Positions 53,616 to 63,600 of a stretch of 64,000 bases of DNA are shown here, one piece after another. The notes under the pieces were generated by a model. The model did not search any database. It was not told the DNA's origin and saw only the letters and a list, made by a program, of their open reading frames with translations. The translations under genes were made by a program, and so were the position numbers. Source of the stretch: Gracilariopsis chorda (taxonomy: Eukaryota; Rhodophyta; Florideophyceae; Gracilariales; Gracilariaceae); NCBI GenBank assembly GCA_003194525.1, contig NBIV01000315.1, positions 18,340 through 82,339 of the forward strand, given 5' to 3'. How positions within the stretch are numbered: the stretch's first letter is position 1; every line of letters begins with the position of its first letter.

Positions 53616-54800
53616 TCACAAACCCAGTCGAACAAGAGTAGAAAGGAAGAGTTCCTCAGTGCGAGATTGAAAGCGCGCAGAAAGCGCCGTGAAACGAACG
53701 GCGTGCGTGTTTGAAGGGAGTGTAAATCCAGGTTGGTACACAGGCGAATTGACGTACATGACGGTGGCTGTGCATGTAGTATAGCGTTGACAGTAGGACT
53801 TCATCATGAGTGGAGTTCCATGCACGGAGACTATGTGCCCGGGGGTGGCGCAGGTGTTGTTGGGATCACACAGCACTCGGGCTCTTCTTGGATGTTCGTA
53901 TAGCAATCGATGTTTGGGAACGGTGGAGAGGGAGTGAACTGCTATACATACGTCGTTATCGGCGACAGCAACGGGCTGTGGATCTCTGTCATCGTCTTGC
54001 CCTTGTGGCGATGGTCGGTCTTCGGTATCGTCGTCGTCTTGTGGCTGTGACGGCTTTTGGGACTGGGAGGACATGCCTATGAGATCGGCTAAGAAGTTTG
54101 ACGAACCGGAGTCGGGGGCCGGGGCGGAGCCGGCGACGGGGCCGGTGGAGTCCGGGTCGGAATCTGTTGTGGTGGTGGTGGTGGTGGTGGTGGTGGTGGT
54201 GGTGGCGTTGGCTGCTTCAGCGGTGGCTTGAGATATACATATAACGCCTTGATCAAGTTTCATGCACACCTCGCCACTCTCACAGTCGGTGTCCAAAGTG
54301 CAGAATCGGAGGGCGAAACAAAGACAAAGTGAAGAGCCATCCGAAGGGCATTGCAGAACTTCTTCATCCGTTGAAGTAAGGCAGATTCTTTCCCCCTTGC
54401 AATCATCCGTAGAAGAGCATTGCTCACCAGTGAGAGCGGTGCCATTTGAAACGGGAGCAGCTGTGACGGAGGCCGTGGTGACGGGGACAGGCGTGGTGAG
54501 CGACGAGTTGGACGTAGGCTTTGGTGAGGTGAAATCAAAGACTGCGAAGCAGAAACTGATGTTACAATATTCACCCGCGGCGCACTGCTCGTTCGATGTG
54601 CAGGGGACGTTCGCGTAGCACTGGCAGGTGACGGAAGTGGATGTACAAGGTGTAAACAGAAACTGGGTACAAGTACGCGGGGAGAGACATTGCGAATCGG
54701 TCGCGCAAGGCTGTCCAATGATACCGGTGCTGCTGAGCGCGAGCGCAAACGGCGTCAGCGCGGCCACGAGCGCGGCGAAGAGCAAAGTGAGCCCGTCCAT
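53616..54800 (-). CDS. Secreted cysteine-rich protein, paralogue 1 of divergent pair
   Basis: This predicted secreted or cell-surface protein has 394 residues. The start is ATG 54800, since the upstream open frame has no ATG; the context is good (A at -3, G at +4). Residues 1-22 are a signal peptide (LTLLFAALVAAL core). Two cysteine-rich repeats follow (about 27-95 and 120-190), each with a G-x2-C-x4-x-C start, a C-x-C pair and a C-x4-C-x2-GE-x-C end, probably disulfide-bonded. Next come a 13-Thr run and an acidic/Pro/Gln linker (about 195-285), then a C-terminal domain (about 290-394) with ARVLCD, CATPGH, MMKSYC and VNSPVYQ. N-glycosylation sequons are present. The neighbour at 55218 has the same architecture in inverted orientation. 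The function is unknown. The stop is TGA; no intron is needed. Confidence 0.85.
   Translation of the reverse strand: MDGLTLLFAALVAALTPFALALSSTGIIGQPCATDSQCLSPRTCTQFLFTPCTSTSVTCQCYANVPCTSNEQCAAGEYCNISFCFAVFDFTSPKPTSNSSLTTPVPVTTASVTAAPVSNGTALTGEQCSSTDDCKGERICLTSTDEEVLQCPSDGSSLCLCFALRFCTLDTDCESGEVCMKLDQGVICISQATAEAANATTTTTTTTTTTTTDSDPDSTGPVAGSAPAPDSGSSNFLADLIGMSSQSQKPSQPQDDDDTEDRPSPQGQDDDRDPQPVAVADNDVCIAVHSLSTVPKHRLLYEHPRRARVLCDPNNTCATPGHIVSVHGTPLMMKSYCQRYTTCTATVMYVNSPVYQPGFTLPSNTHAVRFTALSARFQSRTEELFLSTLVRLGL
54171..54203 (+). repeat. (GGT)11 microsatellite inside the coding region
   Basis: On the coding strand this is (ACC)11, followed by two ACA codons, giving 13 consecutive Thr in the linker of paralogue 1. 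It is likely length-polymorphic and, in a secreted protein, a candidate O-glycosylated stalk. Confidence 0.9.
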
Positions 54801-55217
54801 CTTCGGAATGACCCAGCGCTCGCGCCATCGCTCGCCGCCGCGCAACGCGGCACTGAGCCTTTTATCGTATTCGGGTAACGCGCGATGCGGGGGAAGAAAA
54901 CGCGTGGCGAGCGGCAACAACGACGACTCGCATCGCTGTCCCCTCTTTCATCTTACAGCTCATTACAGCCCATCTGCGGGGGTGCGCTCAGGATGCAGTG
55001 GAACGGCGACGTGTGTGTGCCGGAGACGCGGAGGCCGTTGGTCTTGAGACCGCGTTGAGCGCGGCGTGCTGTGCGGGCGCGGCGGACGAGGGCATTGCGG
55101 CGCTGCTTGGGCGGAGCGACGCATGCAGACGGGAACGAGTGCCGCAATGGCATTGCATCCCGACTAAGCCTTCTTCTTCTTGTTTCGCTCGTTTCTTCGC
55201 CGCCGTCGCCGTCGCTT
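54801..55217. promoter_or_regulatory. Bidirectional promoter region of the divergent pair
   Basis: 417 bp separates the two start codons, which point away from each other. It is GC-rich. No TATA box could be picked out with confidence. ORFs that cross it lack ATG starts. Confidence 0.6.
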
Positions 55218-56549
55218 ATGGCGCTGGGTCAAGCGCTCGTGTCCGTCGCCGCGCCCATTCTGCTCGCGCTCCTGCTCATGCCCGCGACCGCGCGCGCGGA
55301 CAGACTCAACCTGGAGCCGTGCGAGCGCAAGGCGCAATGCCGCTTTCCGAGACACTGCGTGCGCGTCTCCTCGCCGGGCGAGAAGCCTGGTCGATACCAA
55401 CTGTGCAAGTCGCGCGCCGGTTGTTTCTGTCTCGCTTCGCGCCACGCCTGTTCATGCGGCGCGCAGTGCGCGGCGGGAGAAACCTGTACGCGAGTGGGCA
55501 GTGTGCGCATGTGCGTGTCAAACAGAGTGTTGCCGTCGTCAATGTACCTTGCGGGAGAGCCGTGCTTCTACGACATTGACTGCGCCGGTGACCGCTTGTG
55601 TCGAAGTTCCGCTACGCCGGCTTGGACTTTATGCTCGATTGGAGCGCGCGTTAATTGTACCTGCGTTGCTGAAAAGTCGCGCTGCAGATCGGCCGCGGAT
55701 TGTCATCCCGGTGAATTGTGCCAGCTTTCTTCACAACTTGAGATGCATTCCGTCCCGTTTCCCAGCCCCTCGAAGAGCGTGTGCGCCGTGCCTATTCATA
55801 TGTTGAGCAATCGACTTTCCGGAGAGCGCTGTTCCAATTCTACTCAATGCGCAAACCCCAGAATCTGCGCAACCACCTCGTCCGCAAACGCAAACGAGCC
55901 GAAAGCATGCTCCGTGAACTCCACTGAATCTTGTATGTGCGCGCGCGAAGACGACGCATGTGTGGCCAATAGCTCTTGTCACACCAATGAACAATGCGTC
56001 AAAGTTGGGAACAACGCACTGTGTCGTTCATCACGCTTGATGCGAGCGCATTTCAAACCTCGTCCAATCACCAAGTTCACGGGCGGAATATCGTCACCAT
56101 CTCCCTCGCCAGTGCTGTCGTTGCAATCACAGACGTGCTCCACGTCGGCAGACTGCAATCGTACCTTTCACTGCGTGGTTAGAAACCGATCCGCCACATG
56201 TGAACCGGCACGAAGCGCCGTTTGCATAGCCGTATCGTGCATTCCGAACCACGTGCCGTTGCTTTATGCCTCTCATCGAGTGGCGAGAGTGCTCTGCGAC
56301 CGCTTTCAGAACTGCGCTACTGAAGGGCATGTCGTTTTGTTCCGTGGACGCGCTATGATGATGAAGTCGTATTGCAAAGTGGTCGAGTGCACGACCAAAG
56401 TCACCTGGGTCAATTCTCCGCGCTATCAGTGGAGAGCTTCGTCGTTTGCGTCGTCCGTGCACTACTTGAGGTTTACTTCGTTTGCGGCTCGATTTGGGTC
56501 GCCTTTGGAAGAACGCTTGTTGTCCGTCATGGTAGCCGTTGGTTTTTGA
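55218..56549 (+). CDS. Secreted cysteine-rich protein, paralogue 2 of divergent pair
   Basis: The protein has 443 residues. The start is ATG 55218, as the longer upstream frame begins without ATG and the signal peptide (residues 1-27, VAAPILLALLLMPATARA) directly follows this Met. Three and a half cysteine-rich repeats of the same type as in paralogue 1 follow (starts near DRLNLEPC, LAGEPC, RLSGERC and LQSQTC; ends with C-x2-GE-x-C or NEQC). The C-terminal domain shared with paralogue 1 comes next: CIAV, HRVARVLCD, CATEGH, MMMKSYC, VNSPRYQ, LRFTSFAARF, EERLLSVMV. The Thr/acidic stalk of paralogue 1 is replaced by a short Pro/Ser linker. The function is unknown; extracellular matrix, adhesion or defence roles are guesses. 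The stop is TGA and there is no intron. Confidence 0.86.
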   Translation: MALGQALVSVAAPILLALLLMPATARADRLNLEPCERKAQCRFPRHCVRVSSPGEKPGRYQLCKSRAGCFCLASRHACSCGAQCAAGETCTRVGSVRMCVSNRVLPSSMYLAGEPCFYDIDCAGDRLCRSSATPAWTLCSIGARVNCTCVAEKSRCRSAADCHPGELCQLSSQLEMHSVPFPSPSKSVCAVPIHMLSNRLSGERCSNSTQCANPRICATTSSANANEPKACSVNSTESCMCAREDDACVANSSCHTNEQCVKVGNNALCRSSRLMRAHFKPRPITKFTGGISSPSPSPVLSLQSQTCSTSADCNRTFHCVVRNRSATCEPARSAVCIAVSCIPNHVPLLYASHRVARVLCDRFQNCATEGHVVLFRGRAMMMKSYCKVVECTTKVTWVNSPRYQWRASSFASSVHYLRFTSFAARFGSPLEERLLSVMVAVGF

Positions 56550-58838
56550 TATGCTCTGTTCTGTACATGCTCCAGTGTTGTTCATTCATCACAGCTATAT
56601 CTATGATACCTACCTTCTTACCTTCTCCGTCTTCACATGAGTAAACAAACACTACAGGTAGCAGTTGACCGTTTACGTCCCGTTGCACCCTTTTTCTTTT
56701 TCCGAACCGCTTTTTTTCTGTCAAAGGGGAGCTTTGTGCCCGTTGTTCGCGCTTTGTCAATCAGCCTTACAGTAGACAAAGCATACAAAAGCGAGCAGCG
56801 CGAGATCGCGACGTAGAGACAAGAGGTAGAGTCTTCCTCTCTCACACGCTTTGCGCAATATGCGCGCCAGTGCCGCATTTACGAAGGTACCAAAGGTACG
56901 CGCCGTCCTGTTCGCGCTCTTCGCACTGTTCCGTCTCGCGTCCGTCGTGCCGCTCTTCCATACCTCCGCTTGTTTACCGAGCGCGGTATCCGCCTTCTGA
57001 CCACCTCCGCACATACCTGTGGAAACACGTATTGCGTTTCTTCACAGTGACGCACAACAGTTGTAGCGCTCCTTTTCACGACACCCATGTCGCAACATAT
57101 GCGCATCACCATCAACACGGAACATTCTTTCCCGGCAACAGATGCTCCTTGAACAACAGCATATCACGCTGTTGGGCGATGTGACAGCGTTCCAGCCATT
57201 TAGCGAAGCGCGAGGGGAGGCCGCCGCGAGGTAACGTTCCGATACCAACGCCGTCACCGCCCATATACGCCGTGACGGCGGCGCTACGTACAACAAAAGC
57301 TGTTCTCCAAGTTTCTAACGTACACATTGCGCCCCAGCATGTGATTTTCCTCTCAACGAGCCAGCTCTCAGAAGAGGATATGACAGTTGCCGATTGTATA
57401 GGGATAACCCCCCAGTGGCTCGCTAAAGAGTACCCTTCGCGTTAGAGACAATAGGCTGTAGACAACAAAGCAAGCAGCTCGATGCCACCGTCACACCTGA
57501 AAGCTTTTACTCTTAACTGCCTCTGCTGCTGTGCTTCGTGCTTCACATGCACTACACATACCGCAACTGGAGCTGCTTGTCATTGTTTGCGCCTTCGCAT
57601 CACGCTTTGCGGGTTTCAACAACAAGGTTGGCTCACTAGGTTGCAGCGTCGGTAGCGCAGCTGCTTTGCGTGTCAAGGCTCGCAAAATTTTAGAGCTGCG
57701 TACCAGGGAGCACTCCACTCCGCGATGGGTTCTCTCCCTCTGGAGCATGTGGTGCGGTAAAAGCTCAGCTTGAAGCGTATACCTGTTGAAAAACGTGCTT
57801 CGAATTGGATACAGTACTTTGCCAGCTTAAGCTACTCACGGAGGGCCACCAAGGTGAAGGTTATAGGGATGCAGGATGCGCTTCCACTTGCGGTACACAT
57901 GTACGGATAAAATGGTTTCTCCTGTGCCAGTTGGGCGATGCATCACTTTTGTGCTTGTGGGTGCGCCGTTATTCATTTTCAGGCAATAATCCACAACGGG
58001 GTTGGAGAAAACAGAAGGTGGGCGTCCAGCGCAGCAATGGTTTTCGCATTGTTGACGTGCATCCGAAGTTAAAAGCTCGATGTGTTGAAACTGTTGATGG
58101 TGTAAGTGTATTCCCAGATACACGCGATGCGACAAGATGGGTGGCTGACATTGTATCGAAACGGGCAACATGAAAAAGATGTGGACTCCGCCCTCCTCGC
58201 GGTTGTTTCAGACAGTATGTTTGCATGTGTACATTCGTGGAAGAAATCAATCGTCACGTAGGTGGAGAACGATGAAGACGTCGGACAAGAGTTGAGGACG
58301 TGTGAGTGCTTGCTCGTTGTGCAGAGCAAGGGGAGCATGGCGCTGACGCCGAAAGATGTGTGACGGTTATCATATATGACACGTGCAAAAAACAAATTGT
58401 TATTCGGGAAGCTGTAAGTGTGATCAGCAGCAGCGACAGGGATTGGTCGTCGTTTGGGCTCTTTCTGTTCGTTGCCATTCCGCATGTTTTCAGCGACGAG
58501 CGTTCTGTTTGGGTGGTGGTCAGCAAGAGCGGTCGCACTCGGCAGCCGTTTGTAGTTAATTTATTTTCAGATGCATACATTGATTTATTAATTAATTAAT
58601 AATTAAGTTAGCTTATTGGTGCAGATGAAAGGTGGGGACAACAAGGATGCCAACTGCCGACGACGGAACGTTTCGGACACGCGCTGAGGAAGACGGGTGT
58701 GTCATTGAAAGCAAGAGCGGTCGAGTGGACTCCGCAGACTACGGGGCAGACAAGAAACAAACTGTTCAATCATCAAGTACAGAGCGTGCCGCAACAAAGG
58801 GCCGACGGCAGAATGATGTTGTGAAAGGTTGTGGAGGG
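56550..58838. other. No confident gene; several small unassigned ORFs
   Basis: Best candidates are all on the + strand. 57805-58173 has a coding-like end (FRIVDVHPKLKARCVETV). 58306-58599 has 97 codons with VTVIIYDTCKKQIVIREA and RSVWVVVSKSGRTRQPFVV. 58632-58838 is hydrophilic and cut by the LTR of element E. None is recognised and any could be exons of an intron-containing gene. A hairpin lies at 57250-57279 and an ATTAATTAATTAAT-type run near 58580-58606. Confidence 0.35.
57250..57279. repeat. Perfect 8-bp inverted repeat, 14-base spacer
   Basis: GCCGTCAC at 57250-57257 and GTGACGGC at 57272-57279. The spacer holds CATATA. It has no known role. Confidence 0.6.
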
Positions 58839-59273
58839 TGTTGATCCCTCCGGCCGGTGGTGCTCGGGTCAGCGCCGCCGGCCGCTCTTTATAGTCCTAC
58901 AATTCTAATTAAAATGTACGTAATTAGGAGAGGTCTGCATTTGTAATCAAGAGAGTTGGACAAGATTACAAATGCAACTGACACTAAATTACAACAGCCG
59001 ATAGTGCAGCCGTACAAATTGCGTGTCCTCACACTGTCCCTCGCAAACAACTCTAAAGCTATTTGCGCATCATTAATGCCACCGTTAAAAACCTAAATAT
59101 CAGCAAAAACCATATAGGATAAAAAGCTGCATAGTTAGGAAAAGGTATAGCAATGTAATACTTATCTAAGTCCAAAATAGTGTTTTCAAGAACAGATAAT
59201 CTGGATAAAACGCATAGAAACAAAAACAAAACAAGAAACAAACAAAAAAAGATTGGTCAATAAATGTTCAACA
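58839..59273 (-). repeat. 3' LTR of Copia element E (435 bp)
   Basis: In sense it runs TGTTGAACAT...GGGATCAACA, starting one base after the pol stop TAA. A CTATAAAG TATA motif and a very GC-rich stem (CCGGCGG/CCGGCCGG type) lie near its 3' end. The left flank is GAGGG (58834-58838). No second copy was found in the window, so the limits rest on the terminal TGTTG/CAACA and position. Confidence 0.7.
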
Positions 59274-59274
59274 G

Positions 59275-62217
59275 TTATTGTAGTCCGCACAAAACAGAAA
59301 GTTGGTATAAGCTTTCTCGGTTAGCAGCTTTTGTCATTATGTCAGCCGGCTGGGAATCAGTTCTGATCTCAAGTATTTTCAGCATTCCAGACTTCACAAG
59401 GTCTTTGACATGATGGTATTTCAGAGAAATATGTTTGTTTCTCTCAGACGTTTTCGAAGTCTTCGCAATAGAGTTTGCCGTAGAACTGTCTGTATAGATA
59501 CAGACGGGATACATTCCGATAGGCTCTTCTTGCAGAATTTGGCAATGATGAAGCTCCCAAAATAGTCTTCGGATCCAAGTCACTAACTTAGCGCAATACG
59601 ATAAAGCAACGTATTCAGCTTCTCCCGAAGACAAAGCCACGATTGTCTGTTTCTTGCTAGTCCATAGGATTGGAGCATCGTTGACTTTGATCAGTACTCC
59701 CGTCGTTGACTTCCTTGTTTCTCGGCATCCTGCCCAGTCCGCATCGCAAAAACCTTCCAAAGGTGATACACTGGTTGCGGGAAAGTGCATACAAAGGTTC
59801 TTTGTTCCCTTTAAATATCTAAGCACTCGCTTTGCCAAAGCTAAGTGCCTTAAACAAGGTTTATGAACCTGTCTCGCCAGCATTGAAGCTGCAAACATGA
59901 CGTCTGGTCTAGAAGCCACGGCTAGATACATCAGTTGTCCTACCAGTTTCCGATATTTCCGGTGGAGTGGAGGAGGCAGCTTCTGTTCCTGTTCGCTTGT
60001 ACCCATGATAGAGTAGCCATGGTGCAACGGTGTTTGCACAGGGTTTGCGTTTCCGAGGTTATATTCTCGTAGCAGCTTATCCACATACGTTTCCTGACTA
60101 ACCTTGATGCCATATCTGTCCCGACTGAGATGAAGTCCGACGAATGATTTGGCTTCTCCCAATAGTTTCACTTGAAAACGTCTCTTCATTTCGGCTTTAA
60201 AGTCGTCCAGAAGAGACCTCGAGTCAGACGACATCAATATGTCGTCCACAACGATGACGAGGATCAGTATCCCACTGCTTGATCGATATATATAGAGACG
60301 GTAGTCCGTTTTCGATTGACGGAATTGCAGTGTGATCAACGTCGTGTGTAGAAACGATCCCCAGATCTGTCCAGCCTGCTTTGCCCCGTATAATGATTTC
60401 AGCAGTAGACATACTTTTCCCGGAACGTATGAAGTTCCAGACGAGTTCTGGGGTTGTTCCATGATCAATGGTTCATCGAGGTCGCCGTACAGGTAGGCGT
60501 TGCTGATATCCATTGTTTCCAGCAAAAGGTCTTGCGCAGCAGCCTTTGCCAATGCCAACCTTATTGTCTCAAGTCTTGCGACTTGGGCATAAAGGTTTTC
60601 AGGGTCGTAATCGATGTACGGTTTCTGCATGTCCCCTCGCGCTACACAACGTGCCTTAGGAAGGATATCCAAAGGTTTTGCGCTGAGTTGTTTTGCCGTA
60701 AATGTCCAAAGGAATGGGATTGGATTCATTCCTGGTTTTCGGTCAATGAGCTTCCATGTTTTGCGTTCGATGAGAGCGTCATACTCTCGGTCGATTGCGT
60801 CTGCCCATTCTGGTATTGTCCTTGCTTGGGAAAATGTCTTTGGTACTTTGTCCAGCTCACTGTTATTTGTTGAACGAGTGTGTGCCACTAGACAATGTTC
60901 CAAAGCTGAGTCCAAGTGTTCTTCATCCACTTCGTCATTACGTTCTTCTGCTTCTGTCCTGCCCAAGGACGAGAAGTCGAGAAGCTCGTTGATGGAAGGC
61001 AGTATTTTCTTGGCCATCTTAAAGTCCCTTTGCCTCACCATGATTACTTTCTTTTGGGAAGGTATGTATACCCGATACAGTGTTTGGAAGCTCTCCATTC
61101 CAACGAAGTGGCCGTAGATGGCGCGTGGGAGTATTTTCTTGTTGGGAATGGTTTCCGACCTGTATATAAAGGCGTGGCCATCTTGTCCAAACTTCAGTAA
61201 TGTATCGAACGATGGATTTTGTCCAAACCACTCTTTGTAGGGGATTCTCATGTCGAGTCGTGAGTTTGGAAGGCGGTTTCGCAGCCAGTTTGCATGCGAT
61301 ATCGCTTCTTCCCATAATTCGAGTGGTAATTTTGATGCAAAGAGCAGAGTTCTGGCCGTTTTCCATAAGTCTTGGATAATTTTCTCCGCTGCGCCGTTAG
61401 ACTCATGTGCATGCGGAGGAGTGTACTCCAAGAGGATCCCGTTATCTAATGCGTAATGGATGAACTCATTAGACCTATTCTCACCAGCTCCGTCGAGGCG
61501 AACGCGGTACAAACGGTTTTGGGGTTGTTCGTTTTCTGCGAGAGCCTTGTACCAACGTATTGATTGCGTGAATTGGTCTTTCTTAGTCAGGAAGTATATT
61601 GATGATGCCCTTGTATTGTCGTCAAGTAGTACCTGCATGTACTTTGATCCTTGTAACGAAGGTGGGGATATTGGGCCTGTGAGGTCTGTGTGTGTCAAAG
61701 CTAAGGGGTGGTTTTGCCACTGAATGCAAGCGTTGGGTTGGAGATCGCCTCGATTTTGCCTCAATGCATGGACTGCAATGTATGTTTTCGATTTCCGTCG
61801 GTGGCAGGTTAGGAATTCCTGAAGATTGCGGGATTGTGCGAAGCAACCTGTCCTTGCCGGGGTGTCCGAGTTTTTCATGCCAGTCAATTGCTGTGTTTCC
61901 GGGCATGACTTGTGCGGTTTGGGCTGTCGATGGAGCGATCGGCTTTGGTAGTGGGTACAAACCGTTTTTAGCTTTGCAGCGATGAAGTTTCTTTCCCGTT
62001 TTTTGACGTCACTTAGGACAAATCCATGAAAGGAGTCTTCGTTGGAAAAGGAAACGTTTGTGTGCTGTGATAAGACGTATAATGAAATAAGGTTTGAGTC
62101 AAACGAAGGTGTGTGCTTCGCAGGTAACCTTATTCCGTCTCCTACTGGCAGCATAATTGTCCCTGCTCCAACTATTTCCGATTGTCTGTCGCATGTTCGG
62201 ACGGACTCATTTTCCAC
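59275..62217 (-). pseudogene. Copia integrase, RT and RNase H of element E
   Basis: One long open frame holds the integrase core (HTDLTGPI, RLDGAGENRSNEF, HESNGAAEKIIQ), RVT_2 reverse transcriptase (NAYLYGDLDEPLIMEQP, VVDDILMSS in place of YVDD) and RNase H (CDADWAGC, SSGEAEYVALS, TDSSTANSIA, RNKHISLKYHHV), ending ...LCGLQ TAA 59275-59277. The N-terminal 160 codons of this frame are not Copia-like. There the true pre-integrase domain (WHEKLGHPGKDRLL, IHCSPCIEAKSRR) lies in another frame at 61960-61700, so at least two compensating indels are present. RT and RNase H themselves look undamaged. Confidence 0.87.
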
Positions 62218-62221
62218 AGGC

Positions 62222-63272
62222 TCATAATCCCAGAAGAGGTTTTCTGTCGTTTACAAACACATGAGTCGCTCCACAATCCAGCCAGGTTGTAGTTCCATTG
62301 TTCACTGAACAATATTTAGCTTCGGCAATAGCTACGAAACCTCGGGGCTGGGGGTTGCGGTTGTAGTGACTTGAGGGTTTGTTTGATCCTCCGTTGGAGT
62401 CCCAGTTCCTGTTTCCAGTACTAGATGGTTGGTGTTTGTGTGTTTGTTGGCTTGGGGACCCCTGCGATGGTTTTGGTTGGGGTTGTTTTCTTTTCTCAAC
62501 CGGCATTCGGAACGAATGTGACCTAGTTTTCCACAATGCCAACATCTAATGGATTTAGACTTCCTTTTCTTCACGGAGGAAATTAAGGATGTCTTTCTCG
62601 CAGCCATGTAGGGGTGCTGTGTATTTTGGTGGTGGAGGTGCGGGGCTTGTTTTGGTTTCTCGAGTCCCTGTGTTTGCGTCTGGTCCATTTCTGATCTTAT
62701 CAAAGAAGCAACTTGGTCATGTTCCATATCGTTTGGCGTCTGCAAGTAGTGTGATAGCCATAAGAGAGTCTGGTTAGAGTTCTGAGTAAGCAAGCAGTTC
62801 TTCTCCTTATCGTTTGAGAGCATCTCCTAGGCGTGCCAGTTCTAGAAAGATTGTTTCCATTTCGTGGAGATGTTCAAGGATATTTCCATCGTCCTTGAAA
62901 ACGGAGATTGTTCAGGCGCTGTTCGAAGGTTCATCTTGGTTTGGATGTTATCCTTCTTGTACGTACCCTCCAGTTTCCTCCAGACGTCCAACGCAGAACA
63001 TTGTTCGCGTTCCAGTAATTCAGAAACGGCAACTACTGGTTGTGTTCCAAGGTTTTTGAACAATAATCGAACGAGCTTTTCGATCCGCATCATCCCATCG
63101 GCGGCGGGCTTGGGCTGAGCTCTCGCCTTCCAATGGTCTGGGTTCGGTTAAGACGAAAGAGAACTTGGTCAACATTCATCAAGTCCCTTATGTAGATCCT
63201 CCATGTGTAATAGTCCGAGGATCCTTTAAGGCGGGGAATAGTGCGCTTGCCTTCTTCTCTGTTCTCACTCAT
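62222..63272 (-). pseudogene. Copia Gag-protease of element E, frameshifted
   Basis: It starts at ATG 63272 (MSENREEGKRTIPRLKGSSDYYTW in two stretches: a UBN2-type start with the SSDYYTWR motif). The middle part at 63093-62842 (LLEREQCSALDVWRKLEGTY) is in another frame. A zinc knuckle CWHCGKLGHIRSEC lies near 62535 and the protease motif reads DCGATHVF instead of DSGA, at about 62265. At least three frameshifts separate these pieces. Confidence 0.82.
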
Positions 63273-63305
63273 GTTGATGCCTTGTGAGTAGAGAAAGAGT
63301 GAATT

Positions 63306-63379
63306 GACCTCTGGTTATCGAGGTACCTTTTGTTAGTCTGCTTGACCTCTGGCTAGCGAGGTACCTTTTATTAGTCTTC
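63306..63379 (-). repeat. Tandem duplicated hairpin in the leader of element E
   Basis: Two near-identical units of about 31 bp (GACCTCTGGTTATCGAGGTA-type on the + strand) are separated by about 11 bp. Each can fold as ACCTC/GAGGT stems. Confidence 0.7.
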
Positions 63380-63385
63380 CTTCGA

Positions 63386-63597
63386 GCGGGCGCACTGACA
63401 GGAGAAACTACCTCCGCTACCCTAAGGGTTCAACCCCTGGAACCGGGTCCACACTCTCCCGGTTGAGTCGCTTTGATCTGCCTGCTAAGCTTCTCGCGAA
63501 AAGAAGCAAAGTGCCTTGAATCCTTACGAAGCTTCCAAGGGAGGTTACTAACTGAAGATAAGTTTTCACCAGTTGACCCCTTCTGGCCTCTTGCAGG
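63386..63597 (-). other. Conserved Copia leader module (copy in element E)
   Basis: It aligns along its length with the B modules (6834-7050, 20024-20240, 27954-28166) and more loosely with C (11885-12091), although element E proteins are much more diverged from B and C. It lies 110 bp upstream of gag. Confidence 0.7.
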
Positions 63598-63600
63598 AAT

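Larger units (their letters stand above)
58839..63600 (-). mobile_element. Copia element E, decayed (5' end not resolved)
   Basis: The element comprises leader, gag, protease, integrase, RT, RNase H and 3' LTR on the - strand. It is only distantly related to A, B and C in protein, but its leader shares the conserved module. No 5' LTR or clear primer site is visible up to 64000; a sequence near 63670-63685 (GGTTTGGCCCAAGCT in sense) could be a degraded GGTTATGGGCCCAG site. Confidence 0.82.
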
